Positions 8,469-18,021 of a stretch of 64,000 nucleotides of DNA are shown here, piece after piece (position 1 is the first letter of the stretch; every line of letters begins with the position of its first letter). The notes beneath the pieces were generated by a model. That model was not told the DNA's origin. It saw only the letters and a program-made list of their open reading frames with translations, and made no database searches. The stretch comes from Bog-473 sp963850095 (lineage in GTDB: Bacteria > Actinomycetota > Acidimicrobiia > Acidimicrobiales > RAAP-2). A program made the translations under genes and the position numbers. The stretch spans positions 62,001 to 126,000 of the forward strand of contig CAWKJX010000004.1 in NCBI GenBank assembly GCA_963850095.1, written 5' to 3'.

Positions 8469-9608
8469 ATGGCGGTGACGGCCGTTTCCGCGCCGACGGG
8501 ACGATACCGGCAGGTCCGGGGCCTGTTGAGCCCGACCGACTGGTGGCGTGTCGGCGGCATGGTCGGCGTCGTCGTTGCGCTGCACGTCATCGGCTTCGGG
8601 ATCTTCTTCGCCTTCGTCGTCCCGCAGCACTACAAGGGCCTGGGTATCGGGGTGAGCCTGACCGCCTACACCCTGGGTCTGCGACATGCCTTCGACGCCG
8701 ATCACATTTCGGCCATCGACAACACGACTCGCAAACTCATGAACGACCGCCAGGGCAAAGCCGGGTCGAAGCGCCCTCTGAGCGTCGGCTACTACTTCTC
8801 GTTGGGGCACTCGACGATCGTCATCGCCATCGGTGCCGGGATCGTGCTCGCCGAGAAGACGGTCTACGGGGCGGTGTCCAACAGCAGCTCAGGGCTCGAG
8901 CAGTTCGGGGGTGTCTTCGGCACCATCGTCTCGGCCACCTTCCTGTACCTGATCGCTCTCCTCAACATCGTGATCCTGGCCGGGATCTTCAAGGTGTTCC
9001 GGGCGATGCGCCGGGGCACCTACGACGAGGCCGAGCTGGAGCGCCAGCTGGAGAACCGGGGTCTCATGTACCGGTTCTTCGGCAAGTGGATGAAGTCGAT
9101 CACCAAGGAATGGCAGATGTACCCGGTGGGGGTGGTCTTCGGCCTCGGCTTCGATACCGCCACCGAGGTGGCGCTGCTCGCCACCACCGCCTTGCTGGCC
9201 ACCCAGGTGCTGCCCTGGTACTCCATCATGTGCCTGCCGATCCTGTTCACCGCCGGGATGGCGCTCATGGACACGATCGATGGCTGCTTCATGAACGGCG
9301 CCTACGGGTGGGCGTTCTTCAACCCGGTCCGCAAGGTCTATTACAACCTGGCCATCACCGGTCTGTCCGTGGCCATCTGCTTCTTCATCGGCACCATCGA
9401 AGTCTTCGGCCTGTTGCCCATGGAGCTGCACATCCACGGCCCCTTCTGGAACTTCATGGAGAACTTCAACATCAACACGGCCGGCTTCGTGATCGTCGGC
9501 ATGTTCGTCCTCACCTGGGCCGTTGCCCTCTGCATCTGGAAGTACGGGCATGTCGAGGAGAAATGGAGCGCTCGACTGAGGCCGAGTGAGAGCAGCCTCT
9601 CGCCCTGA
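8469..9608 (+). CDS. NiCoT-family nickel/cobalt permease
   Basis: 379 residues from ATG 8469, preceded by GGGAGGAG at about 7 nt. About eight membrane helices. The family signature motifs are clear: RHAFDADHI (HX4DH metal-entry motif, about residue 75), LGFDTATE (about 215) and GMALMDTIDG (about 257). These define HoxN/NixA-type secondary transporters that import Ni2+ (sometimes Co2+). It is divergent from the Nur-like gene with an operator between them, and upstream of hypA and hypB, so it very probably feeds nickel to the hydrogenase. Regulation by Nur is inferred from the site at 8406-8422. Confidence 0.93.
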   Translation: MAVTAVSAPTGRYRQVRGLLSPTDWWRVGGMVGVVVALHVIGFGIFFAFVVPQHYKGLGIGVSLTAYTLGLRHAFDADHISAIDNTTRKLMNDRQGKAGSKRPLSVGYYFSLGHSTIVIAIGAGIVLAEKTVYGAVSNSSSGLEQFGGVFGTIVSATFLYLIALLNIVILAGIFKVFRAMRRGTYDEAELERQLENRGLMYRFFGKWMKSITKEWQMYPVGVVFGLGFDTATEVALLATTALLATQVLPWYSIMCLPILFTAGMALMDTIDGCFMNGAYGWAFFNPVRKVYYNLAITGLSVAICFFIGTIEVFGLLPMELHIHGPFWNFMENFNINTAGFVIVGMFVLTWAVALCIWKYGHVEEKWSARLRPSESSLSP

Positions 9609-9812
9609 GGCCAACGAAGGACCTGCCGTGCGGGGGAGCAGCATCTCGCTCCCGATCTTCGAACCGAAAGGCACCGGCACCGGCACTGGCACCCACAACA
9701 ACACCGGCACCGGATCGTCATCGGCCGAGCACCCGGTGCCGCAACCAGATCCAGGCTTCCGTGGTAAGCCTCGGGTGCTGGTCGATAGGCTTTCCGTCAG
9801 AGGTCGGTGACC

Positions 9813-10151
9813 ATGCACGAACTCGCGATCTGCGATGCCATAGCGACGACGGCGTCGAAGCACGCGGACGGACGCCCCGTGTCGCGGGTGACGGTACAGA
9901 TCGGGTACTTGCGCCAGGTCGTCCCCGACGCGCTCCTCTTCAGCTGGGAGGTGGTGTCGGGGAGCCGTGATCTCGAAGGCGCCGAGCTGGTGCTCCAGCA
10001 GGTTCCGGCCGTCGTGCTCTGCCACGACTGCGGAGAGGAGACGGCGCTGGACCTGCCGATTCTCTCCTGCGGCGCCTGTGGTGGTTTCGAGGTCAAGCTG
10101 GTCAGCGGGGACGAGCTCCTGGTGGTGTCGATCGACCTGGCGGAGGGCTAG
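9813..10151 (+). CDS. hypA: HypA hydrogenase nickel-insertion chaperone
   Basis: 112 residues. I chose ATG 9813 because it gives the invariant MHEL N-terminus, whose His2 binds nickel; an in-frame GTG six bases upstream would hide it. The zinc site is two pairs, LCHDCGEE and LSCGACGGFE (about residues 70-92). HypA delivers Ni2+ to the hydrogenase large-subunit precursor together with HypB, whose gene starts 2 nt after the hypA stop. The upstream 200 nt hold only GGCACC-type repeats and no gene. Confidence 0.93.
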   Translation: MHELAICDAIATTASKHADGRPVSRVTVQIGYLRQVVPDALLFSWEVVSGSRDLEGAELVLQQVPAVVLCHDCGEETALDLPILSCGACGGFEVKLVSGDELLVVSIDLAEG

Positions 10152-10153
10152 CC

Positions 10154-10996
10154 ATGGGCCGCTTCCACGTCCACGCTGACGGAGCCGGCCACATGCACGG
10201 TTTGGCCGAGGCTGACCACGAGCACGAACACGAACACGAACACGAACACGATCACGATCACGATCAGCCTGTCCGTGACGTAGGCGATCACTCGGGCTAC
10301 ACCGAGACCGGCTCCACGCGGGTAATCATCCTCGAGAATCTCCTCTCGGAGAACGACCGGGTGGCGGACGACAATGCCCAACGCCTACGCGCTGCGGGCA
10401 TCTGCGCCGTCAACCTCATGTCGTCGCCGGGAGCCGGCAAGACCACACTGCTCAAGGGGACACTTGAACGCCTGGGGGAGCGGATCCGCATCGGCGTGCT
10501 CGAAGGCGACATCGCGACCCGGCTGGACGCAGACCAGCTCGAAGGAATCGGCGCAGCGGCTATCTCCGTGGTGAATACGAGTGCGGGGTTCGGTGGCGAG
10601 TGCCATCTCGACGCCGTCATGGTGCGAGCAGGTCTGGGCCGCATGCCTCTCGACCGCATCGAGCTGCTCATCATCGAGAACGTGGGGAACCTGGTCTGCC
10701 CGGCCGAATTCCGGGTAGGTGAGCAGGCCAAGGCGATGGTCTATGCCGTGACCGAAGGCGAGGAGAAGCCGCTCAAGTACCCGGTCATGTTCCGGGCCGC
10801 CGACGTCGTGGTGGTGAACAAGGTCGACCTCTTGCCCCACCTGGACTTCGACCTGGACACGTTTCTCTCCAACCTGACGTCGGTGAACCCGGGGGCTCAG
10901 GTCATCATGGCCAGCGCCCGCACGGGTGAAGGCCTCGACGAGTGGTGCGATTGGTTGGCGGATCGGAATCGGGAGCTGACACCGACCGGTCGCTGA
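10154..10996 (+). CDS. hypB: HypB GTPase with histidine-rich nickel-storage N-terminus
   Basis: 280 residues from ATG 10154. The first 46 residues carry 13 histidines, including (HE)5(HD)3, a nickel-binding tail like that of rhizobial HypB. The G domain follows: P-loop LMSSPGAGKTTLL (about residue 92), Walker B-like LLIIENVGNLVCP, and NKVD base specificity (VVVNKVDLLPH). The metal-binding Cys-His pair is in FGGECHLDA. HypB hydrolyses GTP to drive nickel transfer with HypA. It is co-transcribed with hypA and ends 20 nt from a convergent pseudogene. hypC, D, E and F are not in this window. Confidence 0.95.
   Translation: MGRFHVHADGAGHMHGLAEADHEHEHEHEHEHDHDHDQPVRDVGDHSGYTETGSTRVIILENLLSENDRVADDNAQRLRAAGICAVNLMSSPGAGKTTLLKGTLERLGERIRIGVLEGDIATRLDADQLEGIGAAAISVVNTSAGFGGECHLDAVMVRAGLGRMPLDRIELLIIENVGNLVCPAEFRVGEQAKAMVYAVTEGEEKPLKYPVMFRAADVVVVNKVDLLPHLDFDLDTFLSNLTSVNPGAQVIMASARTGEGLDEWCDWLADRNRELTPTGR
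10216..10264. repeat. Hexanucleotide repeat (cacgaa/cacgat)n in hypB
   Basis: Tandem cacgaa then cacgat units encode the alternating His-Glu/His-Asp tail of HypB. Slippage here would change the number of nickel-binding histidines without changing frame. Confidence 0.8.
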
Positions 10997-11016
10997 GCTC
11001 GAGAGAGGGTGGCCGT

Positions 11017-14000
11017 CTACTCCGGCCCCGCGAGCGACTGAATCGCCGCCATGCCGACGACCGGCCGGTTGAGGACGAGGCTGCCGGTCGATCCGTAGAA
11101 GCCGGCGTCGCCGAAATTGAAGATGCCGCCGTCGTGCGCCACCATCCAGTATCCCCGCCCATCTGCGGTGCGGTCCATGCCCTCGATCGGCGCGCTGAGT
11201 GGCCGTCCTGCTGTGGAGCCGTAGTAGTTGGCGTCGCCGAAACTGAAGATGCCTCCATCGGAGGCGACAAGCCAGTACCCGCCACCATCTGGAGTGGCCG
11301 TCATGCCGACAATCGGCTTCTGGAGAGGGAGCCCGCCGGCGGATCCCTGAAAGGCGGCGTCCCCGTAGGCGAAGATGCCCCCGTCGGAAGCAACGAGCCA
11401 GTACCCACCGCCGTCGATCGTCGAAGCCATGCCGACGATGCGCTTGTTGAGAACGAGGCTGCCCGCGGAGCCGTAGAAGCGAGCGTCACCGTACGCGAAC
11501 ACCCCACCGTCGGAGGCGACGAGCCAGTACCCGCCCCCGTCCGGGGTGGGTGTCATGGCCACGATCGGTGCGTTGAGGCGCCCGCCACCGGTCGAGCCGT
11601 AGAAGATGGCGTCGCCGAAGGCGAAGATGCCTCCATCCGAGGCGAGGAGCCAGTACCCGGCGGCGTCCGGAGTGGCCGCCATCCCGACGATCGGCGCGTT
11701 GAGCTGCAGGCTCCCGGTCGAGCCGTAGAACTGCGCGCCTCCGTAGTTGAATATCCCACCGTCGCTGGCGACAAGCCAATAACCCGGAGCACTGATCGGC
11801 CTAATGGTGACGATGACCGTGGCTTGGTTCGCCAGGCCATTCGAGTCGGTCACTGAGAAGGTGACCGAATAGTTTCCGGAGATGGTCGGGATTCCGCTGA
11901 TGGTCCCGTCCGAAGCGAGCCGCAAGCCGGGCGGGAGGGAGCCGGAGGCGACGCCCCAGGAATAGGGAGCCAGCCCACCGGCCGCCTGGAGGGAGCTCGA
12001 ATAGGGCACACCGATCGTCCCTAGGGTCAGAGCGGAGGTCGAGACCGTCGGTGGCTCGGAGAAGGTGAGGATGATCCCACCCAGAATTTGTGCCGGTTCC
12101 CACGGCCTCGCAGTTGGCCGGATCAGCGCACGACACTCCCAGCAGCGATCCAACTGAAGGCACGGGTTGAGTGGCTCCAACTGGCACCACCGTTCGAAGT
12201 GTCGACGATGTTCGCCCCGCCGACCGCCGTACAGGTGGTCGAGTTGATGCAGGAGATTCCCGATAGGGCGGTGGTACCAATGGGATTGCCAAGGTCGTTC
12301 CATTGAGCACCTCCATCGGTGGTGACCAGGACCGCGGATCCGACTGCCATGCAGGCGGAGTCACTCGTGCACGAGATGGCATTCAAGTTGGTCACGCCCG
12401 AGGGGACGGTTTGCGGTGTCCACGTCGTGCCGCCGTCCGTTGTGGCGAGGATGGCAGCACCGGGTTCCCGGAGTCGACAGACCAGTCGCGACACAGATAT
12501 TGTGGACTCGATGCAGGAGATTCCGCTGAAGTTCGTGATGGTCGCGGGAAACGTTTCGGTCGTCCATAATCCTCCACCATTCGTTGTCGCGATGATGCTT
12601 GGTGAGCTTCCGGTGAAGTCACTTACAGCCCGGCACGTCGATGCGTACTGACACAAGACACCCCGGTCAGGCTCCCAACTCCCAGCTGGGACTGGTTCGG
12701 AGGTCCAAATCGCACCCCCATCTGTGGTGCCGATCACAGCAGGGCTTCCAAAGTAGGAGAAACCCACTGCGGTACAGTCCAACGTCGATGAGGAGACAGT
12801 CAATGGAGTTCAACCCACTTAGCGACGCTGGGATGGCTTGAGGACTCCATGCGTATCCGCTGTTTGTGGAAGACGAGAACGGAATCAGTGCCCACCGCGA
12901 AGACAATCCGCGTCACTTGGGCACGAAACCGAGTTCGAAAGCGCTGATCGCCGGCAGGCTGATCTTGCAGTCGACCAGGAAAGCGCCGCCCGAGTTGTCG
13001 TCGAAATAATGGATCGAACCAGCTCCGGAGTTCCCGTTTCTCCAACGGCAGATGCAGTCATCGTTGCTGGAGCAGGAATACCGTGAGGTCGTACTGCGTC
13101 GGCGGGGGTGATCTGAAGTGACCACGTCTGATCCGTTGTTGAAGTGCTCGAAATCACGTAAGGATCCGCAGTGCAGTCAGTTCCCACCGACTGAGATACA
13201 GGTATCGGAGTCCTTGGCACACATGGCTGCGAGGTTTTGCCGGTTGGAATGGAGGTCGGAGAGCGTCCAAGACGCGCCACTGTTCGTGGTGCTCAGGGAT
13301 GTCGCATTACCGGAAGTCGCTGTGCCGACAGTGGTGCACGACGATCCAACAAAACACGAACATGCGATCGAAGAAGGTACTGCACCAGATGGCTGATCGA
13401 GCGTACAGCCCAGCTGCCGCCACTTGAGTCTCCGATGATGGCTCCGGGTCGTCTATCAACGGATCCGACCGCTACACAGTGATCAAGGCATCGGGACATG
13501 AGACGCCATTCAAGGTGTCCGTTTCCGCAGGAGCTGTCTGCGTGTTCCAAGTTGACGCCATCCACCGTGGCATCGATTCCTGATGTACCGACAGCGGTGC
13601 ATTGATAATCGTAAAGCACGAGATCTGAGAGGGAGGGAAAGAGAATCTGAATTGACCAGGAGGAACCACCGTCGCTGGACTTCATGATGCCGGAACTTCC
13701 GCCTGGCATAACAGAACAGTAGCAGATGGACACGAAACCGCATCCAGGACCGTGGCACCGCTGGGAGGCGTCGTGTCAAACCACGTAGACCCGCCATTGT
13801 TCGTAACAATTACGGACGCAACGCCAGCCTCATTGTTGCCCACCGCGACGCACGTGCTGGTGCTTTCAGAAGTGCTGGGCGCGCAGGACACGGCGTGGAC
13901 ATTGGCGAGCGGAGTGAAGGTCGCGGTCGTCTCCCATCCGGGAGTCGCGGCCGAAGCGGTTGTCGCCGTTCCGGGAGCCAAGAGCACGCCGGCCAGGGTG

Positions 14001-14065
14001 AGTGTCAGCGCCGTCGCAAGTGCAGAAACATTGAGTCTTCTAACCGCCGGCAGGGAGACCACCAT
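11017..14065 (-). pseudogene. Secreted beta-propeller-type surface protein, broken by many frameshifts
   Basis: Pieces of one large gene lie in all three minus frames. The 5' part starts at ATG 14065 with a signal peptide (VSALATALTLTLAGVLLAPGTATTASAATPG). It then shows repeated units of the form ISCxxxxxCxAVG...TxDGGxxW...P (about 13960-12100) in at least eight alternating frames. An intact 3' part follows: a putative Ig domain (TLGTIGVPYSSSLQAAGG...DGTISGIPTISGNYSVTFSVTD) and six or seven repeats like GYWLVASDGGIFAFGDA.FYGST down to 11017. Such proteins are exported and typical of Acidimicrobiia. The density of breaks is far above that of the rest of the window, so real decay is likely, though a poorly assembled stretch is possible. 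Confidence 0.75.
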
Positions 14066-14190
14066 TTCCGCCTTGGTGGTCCTGGTCTCCTCTAAACGAC
14101 TTGACGATCGTGTCTTTTCACTCCGAGCGTGTCTCCACGACCGCATGTCCTCAGAAGAGCGGTCGCCGTACGTGTGGGGTCTGCGTCGGC

Positions 14191-15129
14191 TTACACCACA
14201 TTCGGCGGCCTCATGCCAGCAAGAACGTCAGTGACGCCCTGACAGGCTAGGCGCGCCATGCGCGTCCGAGTGGCGATAGTTGCACTCCCGATGTGAGGAA
14301 GAAGAGTGGTCCGTGGTGAGTCGAGGATTCGCGGATTGATCGCAGGTTCCCCGTCGAAGACGTCGAGACCGGCCGCGTAGATCGTCCCTGCCTCCAACGC
14401 GTCCGCCAACGCGTTCTCGTCGACGACGGGACCACGGGCGGTGTTGATGAGGACGGCCGATGGCTTCATGAGCGCCAGCTCTGCCGCCCCGATCAGGTGG
14501 CGGGTCGAGTCGTTCAGCGGGACGTGCAAGCTGACGATGTCAGCGCGCTGGAGCAGCTCGGACAGCGTCGGCACGAATCCTCCCAGGCCGGTGTCATGCC
14601 TCGTCGTGTGGATGACCTCCATGTCGAAGCCACCCGCTCGCTGGGCCACCGCTCGCGCAATTCGACCGAATCCGACCAGGCCGAGCGTCGCACCGTGAAC
14701 GTCCCGAGCCAGGTGCGTGTCGAAGGCCCATCCATGCCATCGGCCATCGCGTAGGTCGCGTTCAGCATCAGTCGCCTGACGGGTGGCAGTGAGGATCAGC
14801 AGAAAGGCCAGGTCTGCCGTCGTGTCGTCGAGCACGCCGGGTGTGTTGCACACTGTGATGCCGAGTGCGTGTGCGGCACCCACATCGATGTTGTCGTATC
14901 CCACGGCGGCATTGGCGACGACACGCAAATGTCCGGAGTGACCGGCCTTGAGCACCGTCGAGTCGATCCGGTCGGTCAGGTGGGCCACGATGCCGTCGCA
15001 CTTCGCCGCTAGGTCCGCCAGCTCTGCAGGCGTCAGGGGGTCACGTGGCTCAATGATCTCGTGACCCGCCTCCAGCAGCGGATCGGTTCCACCCTCCGTC
15101 AGGCGACGGGTGACCAGGACACGGGCCAC
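14191..15129 (-). CDS. D-isomer-specific 2-hydroxyacid dehydrogenase (glyoxylate/hydroxypyruvate reductase type)
   Basis: 312 residues from GTG 15129. NAD(P)-dependent interconversion of a 2-oxo acid and a D-2-hydroxy acid. Nucleotide-binding motif LGLVGFGRIARAVAQ (about residues 148-162). Catalytic Arg in INTARGPVVDE, Glu in GLDVFDGEPAIN and His in LLPHIGSAT are all present. The length is normal. It directly follows the cupin gene with no spacing, so the two are co-transcribed. With the ureidoglycolate-lyase-like gene across the divergent promoter, glyoxylate or a related 2-oxo acid is a reasonable substrate guess, not proven. Confidence 0.9.
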   Translation of the reverse strand: MARVLVTRRLTEGGTDPLLEAGHEIIEPRDPLTPAELADLAAKCDGIVAHLTDRIDSTVLKAGHSGHLRVVANAAVGYDNIDVGAAHALGITVCNTPGVLDDTTADLAFLLILTATRQATDAERDLRDGRWHGWAFDTHLARDVHGATLGLVGFGRIARAVAQRAGGFDMEVIHTTRHDTGLGGFVPTLSELLQRADIVSLHVPLNDSTRHLIGAAELALMKPSAVLINTARGPVVDENALADALEAGTIYAAGLDVFDGEPAINPRILDSPRTTLLPHIGSATIATRTRMARLACQGVTDVLAGMRPPNVV

Positions 15130-15513
15130 CTAGTGCGTCGTGTAGTTGATTGCGCCGGCACCCTTGACGCCGATGGCGAAGCAGAAGCAGTGGATGGGGG
15201 CGTGGTCGGTGACCGGGCGCAGGGAGTGCACCTTGTCCGGCGGGATGTACACCAGGTCGCCCTGGGAAATCGGGCGGTCCTCCCCGTCGATCGTCATGAT
15301 CCCCTTGCCGTTCATGACGTAATAGAACTCGTGGGTCGGGTGTGAGTGCGGGTCGACCAGGCCACCGCCAGGGACCTCGAACTCGTTGACCAGCTCCAAG
15401 AAGCCCCCGTCCGTGATGTCCTTGAACTCACGGGACTCGATCATCCACCACACCGGAACCGTTCCGTTGTGCTCGACGATCGGCGCCTTGTCCTCAATGC
15501 TGCGCACGTCCAT
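15130..15513 (-). CDS. Small cupin-domain protein
   Basis: 127 residues from ATG 15513. A single cupin barrel with metal-ligand motif 1 (DPHSHPTHEFYYVMNGKG, His residues about 56-61 and Glu) and motif 2 around YIPPDKVHSLRPVTD. These two-His/Glu patterns bind Fe, Mn or Ni in small dioxygenases or isomerases. It is the first gene of a two-gene operon with the 2-hydroxyacid dehydrogenase. The conserved operator at 15545-15560 lies 32 nt upstream of its start. Exact reaction unknown. Confidence 0.85.
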   Translation of the reverse strand: MDVRSIEDKAPIVEHNGTVPVWWMIESREFKDITDGGFLELVNEFEVPGGGLVDPHSHPTHEFYYVMNGKGIMTIDGEDRPISQGDLVYIPPDKVHSLRPVTDHAPIHCFCFAIGVKGAGAINYTTH

Positions 15514-15544
15514 CCTGGGGGCCTCCCTCTCGAGGTTTCCTAGA

Positions 15545-15560
15545 CTGACTCCGGTGTCAG
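15545..15560. promoter_or_regulatory. Catabolic-regulon operator, copy 1
   Basis: CTGACTCCGGTGTCAG, one of seven nTGAC-N6-GTCAn palindromes in the window. It lies between the divergent cupin (start 15513) and ureidoglycolate-lyase-like (start 15627) genes. Confidence 0.65.
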
Positions 15561-15626
15561 GTTAGGCCCTGTGGGCACGGGGTCGCACCGTCGGGTAGAA
15601 GTGTCGACCGATTGAGGGTGAGAGAG

Positions 15627-16142
15627 ATGTCAGTGCAGGAGTCCGCCGAGCAGAGAGCCGTCGCACCCCAGGCGCTGACACGTGACGCCTGGGCTGCCTT
15701 CGGGTGGCTACCCGTGGCGGATACCGACCCGCGGGACGGGGACGAGCGACTGACCTTCGAGTGGGGTGATGCCCATGTGAACGTCATCGGGCACGCCCGG
15801 AGCGAAGTGCCCGACACGGGCCACGGCCTGCGATGCGAAATGCTCTACCGCCACGACACCCACACCCAGTCCCTCATGCCACTGAACGTGCCCGCCGTCA
15901 TTGTGGTGGCGCCCGCCGACGTCGAATTCACCGAGGACACGGACGCGGGGACGATCCGTGCGTTCCGGATTGAGCCACTCGATTCCCTCGTTCTGCATCG
16001 CGGCACCTGGCACTGGGGGCCTTTCCCGATAGAGGGTCCCGAGGTGCGCCTCTTCAATGTGCAAGGACTGCGTTACGCCGAGGACAATCGGTGCATGGAC
16101 CTGGCGGCGAAGGGGCTGTCGGTCGACGTCGATCTGTCATGA
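15627..16142 (+). CDS. Ureidoglycolate lyase family protein
   Basis: 171 residues from ATG 15627 (MSVQESAEQ), with a purine-rich GAGGGTGAGAG just upstream. It has the cupin-like AllA fold pattern: FGWLPVADTDPRD, VNVIGHARSE, LYRHDTHTQSLMPLN and LHRGTWHWGPFPI, the last two holding the likely metal or substrate His residues. AllA-type enzymes cleave ureidoglycolate to glyoxylate and urea. In actinobacterial catabolic loci the fold also occurs with other substrates, and no allantoin genes are nearby, so the substrate is uncertain. It is divergent from the cupin with an operator between. Confidence 0.8.
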   Translation: MSVQESAEQRAVAPQALTRDAWAAFGWLPVADTDPRDGDERLTFEWGDAHVNVIGHARSEVPDTGHGLRCEMLYRHDTHTQSLMPLNVPAVIVVAPADVEFTEDTDAGTIRAFRIEPLDSLVLHRGTWHWGPFPIEGPEVRLFNVQGLRYAEDNRCMDLAAKGLSVDVDLS

Positions 16143-16166
16143 TCAGCCCGGAGGCGGGAGCGAAAC

Positions 16167-17094
16167 ATGGAGCTTGACGAGGCGGAAGAAGCCGAAGTCG
16201 TGTCGGCCACGTTGTCCGATTTCGTCGAGCGCTGCACACGCAGGAGTCGGACCCGGGCGACCGACGGCGATCCGACCTTCACGACGACCAGCCCGGACTG
16301 GTGGGTCGGCGATCGAACCTTCGGGGGCATGGTCGTCGCCCAGGCCCTGAGCGCCGGCATGCAGACAGCGCCCGCCGGCATGGAGGTGCACTCGCTGCAC
16401 GGGTACTTCTTGCGCCCCACCAAGCCGGGTGCACAGACGACCCATACCGTCAGTCGCCTCCGCGACGGGAGGTCTTTCTCGACACGCCAGGTCGTGAGCG
16501 TTGCAGAGGGAAAGGAGGTCTTCCGGATGACCTGCTCCTTCCACGCCCCAGAGGCCGGTGACGATTACCAGCTGCCGATCGGGCCCGGCATTCCTCCGCC
16601 GAGAGACGTCGCCGGCGTCGAGGCGCCCTTCTTCTTCGACATCCGAGAGCTCGGCCACACCGAGCAGAGAGCTCGACGGCACCTACCTGTCGACGCGCCG
16701 CTGCTGGTTCCGCACCAGCGAGCGTCTGGACGACGACCCAATTGTGCACGCCTGCGTCCTGACGTACTTCTCCGACATGACCGGTGCTGCGTTCCGCCCC
16801 TTGAGCCTCGGCAGCTGGGGCACCCATACCGACGCCAGCCTCGACCACGCCGTCTGGTTCCACCGTCCGGCCCGGGCCGACGAGTGGACGATCTTCGACC
16901 TGCACGCCTTGGTGAACGCCGGTGGGCGGGCCACGGTGCGCGCCACCATGCACGGCGAGGACGGCAGGCTGCATCTGAGCATGGCTCAGGAGCTGCTCAT
17001 CCGGGAGCTGGACGAGCCGTTGGTCTTCGAGCCGCCATCGTGGGCGGATCGGCGAGGTAAGGACGGGGAGGGATCGGGCGATGGGACTGCTTGA
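16167..17094 (+). CDS. tesB: Acyl-CoA thioesterase II (TesB-like), apparent frameshift at about 16668
   Basis: Double hot-dog thioesterase hydrolysing acyl-CoA. The first hot-dog runs from ATG 16167 through DRTFGGMVVAQALSAGM, HSLHGYFLRPTKPG and TRQVVSVAEGKEVFRM. The second is in the next frame: LSTRRCWFRTSERLDDDPIVHACVLTYFSDMTG and ASLDHAVWFHRPARADEW with the catalytic-type Asp/His, ending at 17094. Removing one A at about 16668 joins TEQ to ELDGTYLS smoothly, and the span is one base over a multiple of three. It overlaps the next SDR gene by 14 nt, so the pair is co-transcribed. A catabolic role in releasing CoA is inferred. Confidence 0.88.
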
Positions 17095-17860
17095 GGGCAA
17101 GTGCGCGGTGGTGACCGGTGGGGGATCGGGCATAGGTCGGGCCACCTGTCGGCGCATGGCCGAGGAAGGGGCTCGGGTCGCGGTCTTCGACGTCGACGAG
17201 GAGTCGGCCAAGGCGGTCGCCGGTGACGTCGGAGGATCGGCCTACGGGGTCGATGTCGGCGACCCCGAGGCGCTGCGCGTCGCGGTCGACACGGCGGCGG
17301 CCGAGCTCGGCGGGCTGTCGATCATCTACAACAACGCCGGCATCGCCTCCTTCAACAAGCTGCATGAAATGGCCCCTTCGGAGTGGGAGCGGGTGCTGCG
17401 GGTCAACCTCACGGGCGTCTGGGCGGGCATCCGGGCGGCGGCCCCGCACATGCTGGCCGGCGGGGGCGGGTCCATCGTCAGCACCGCGTCCATCAGCGGG
17501 ACCCGACCGGCCGCCGGCGAAGGGCCTTACGCGGCCAGCAAAGCGGCCGTGGCCGCTCTGACGGCGACGGCGGCGCTCGAGTACGCGCCCGCTATCAGGG
17601 TGAACGCCGTGTCGCCGGGCATGATCCGCACCACCTTGACGGCGCCCTGGTTCGAGTTCATGCCGGACCAGGTGGAGCGCTTCGAGACGGGGACTCCGGC
17701 CGGAAGGATCGGCGAACCCGAGGACATCGCCGACGTGGTGGTCTTCCTGTGCTCCGACCTCGCCCGCTTCATCACGGGCCAGAACCTGGTGGTCGACGGC
17801 GGGCTCACGTTGCACGGTTCGGGAGTGGACGGAATCTACGACCGGGTCTTTCCGAAATAG
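17081..17860 (+). CDS. Short-chain dehydrogenase/reductase
   Basis: 259 residues from ATG 17081. Classical SDR: cofactor motif TGGGSGIG (residues 12-19), acidic residue at FDVDEE favouring NAD, NNAG (about 84), Ser in STASISG, YAASK catalytic Tyr/Lys (about 147-151), and the C-terminal ITGQNLVVDGG. It oxidises an alcohol or reduces a ketone; substrate unknown. It overlaps the thioesterase and is followed by about 160 nt without a gene, before the convergent TetR gene. Confidence 0.92.
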   Translation: MGLLEGKCAVVTGGGSGIGRATCRRMAEEGARVAVFDVDEESAKAVAGDVGGSAYGVDVGDPEALRVAVDTAAAELGGLSIIYNNAGIASFNKLHEMAPSEWERVLRVNLTGVWAGIRAAAPHMLAGGGGSIVSTASISGTRPAAGEGPYAASKAAVAALTATAALEYAPAIRVNAVSPGMIRTTLTAPWFEFMPDQVERFETGTPAGRIGEPEDIADVVVFLCSDLARFITGQNLVVDGGLTLHGSGVDGIYDRVFPK

Positions 17861-18021
17861 GTCCGGCCCCGGGGTCGAGTCCGCCGATCAGTCGGGGCGG
17901 ACCATCCCGAACAGACGATCTCGACGAACGAGGCCGCGGGTTGTCGCGTGCGACGGCGATGCCGAGGATCGACAGGTCCTTGCCGCGTCGACGGCCCACC
18001 GGTCCCCTCGGAACGGGACCT

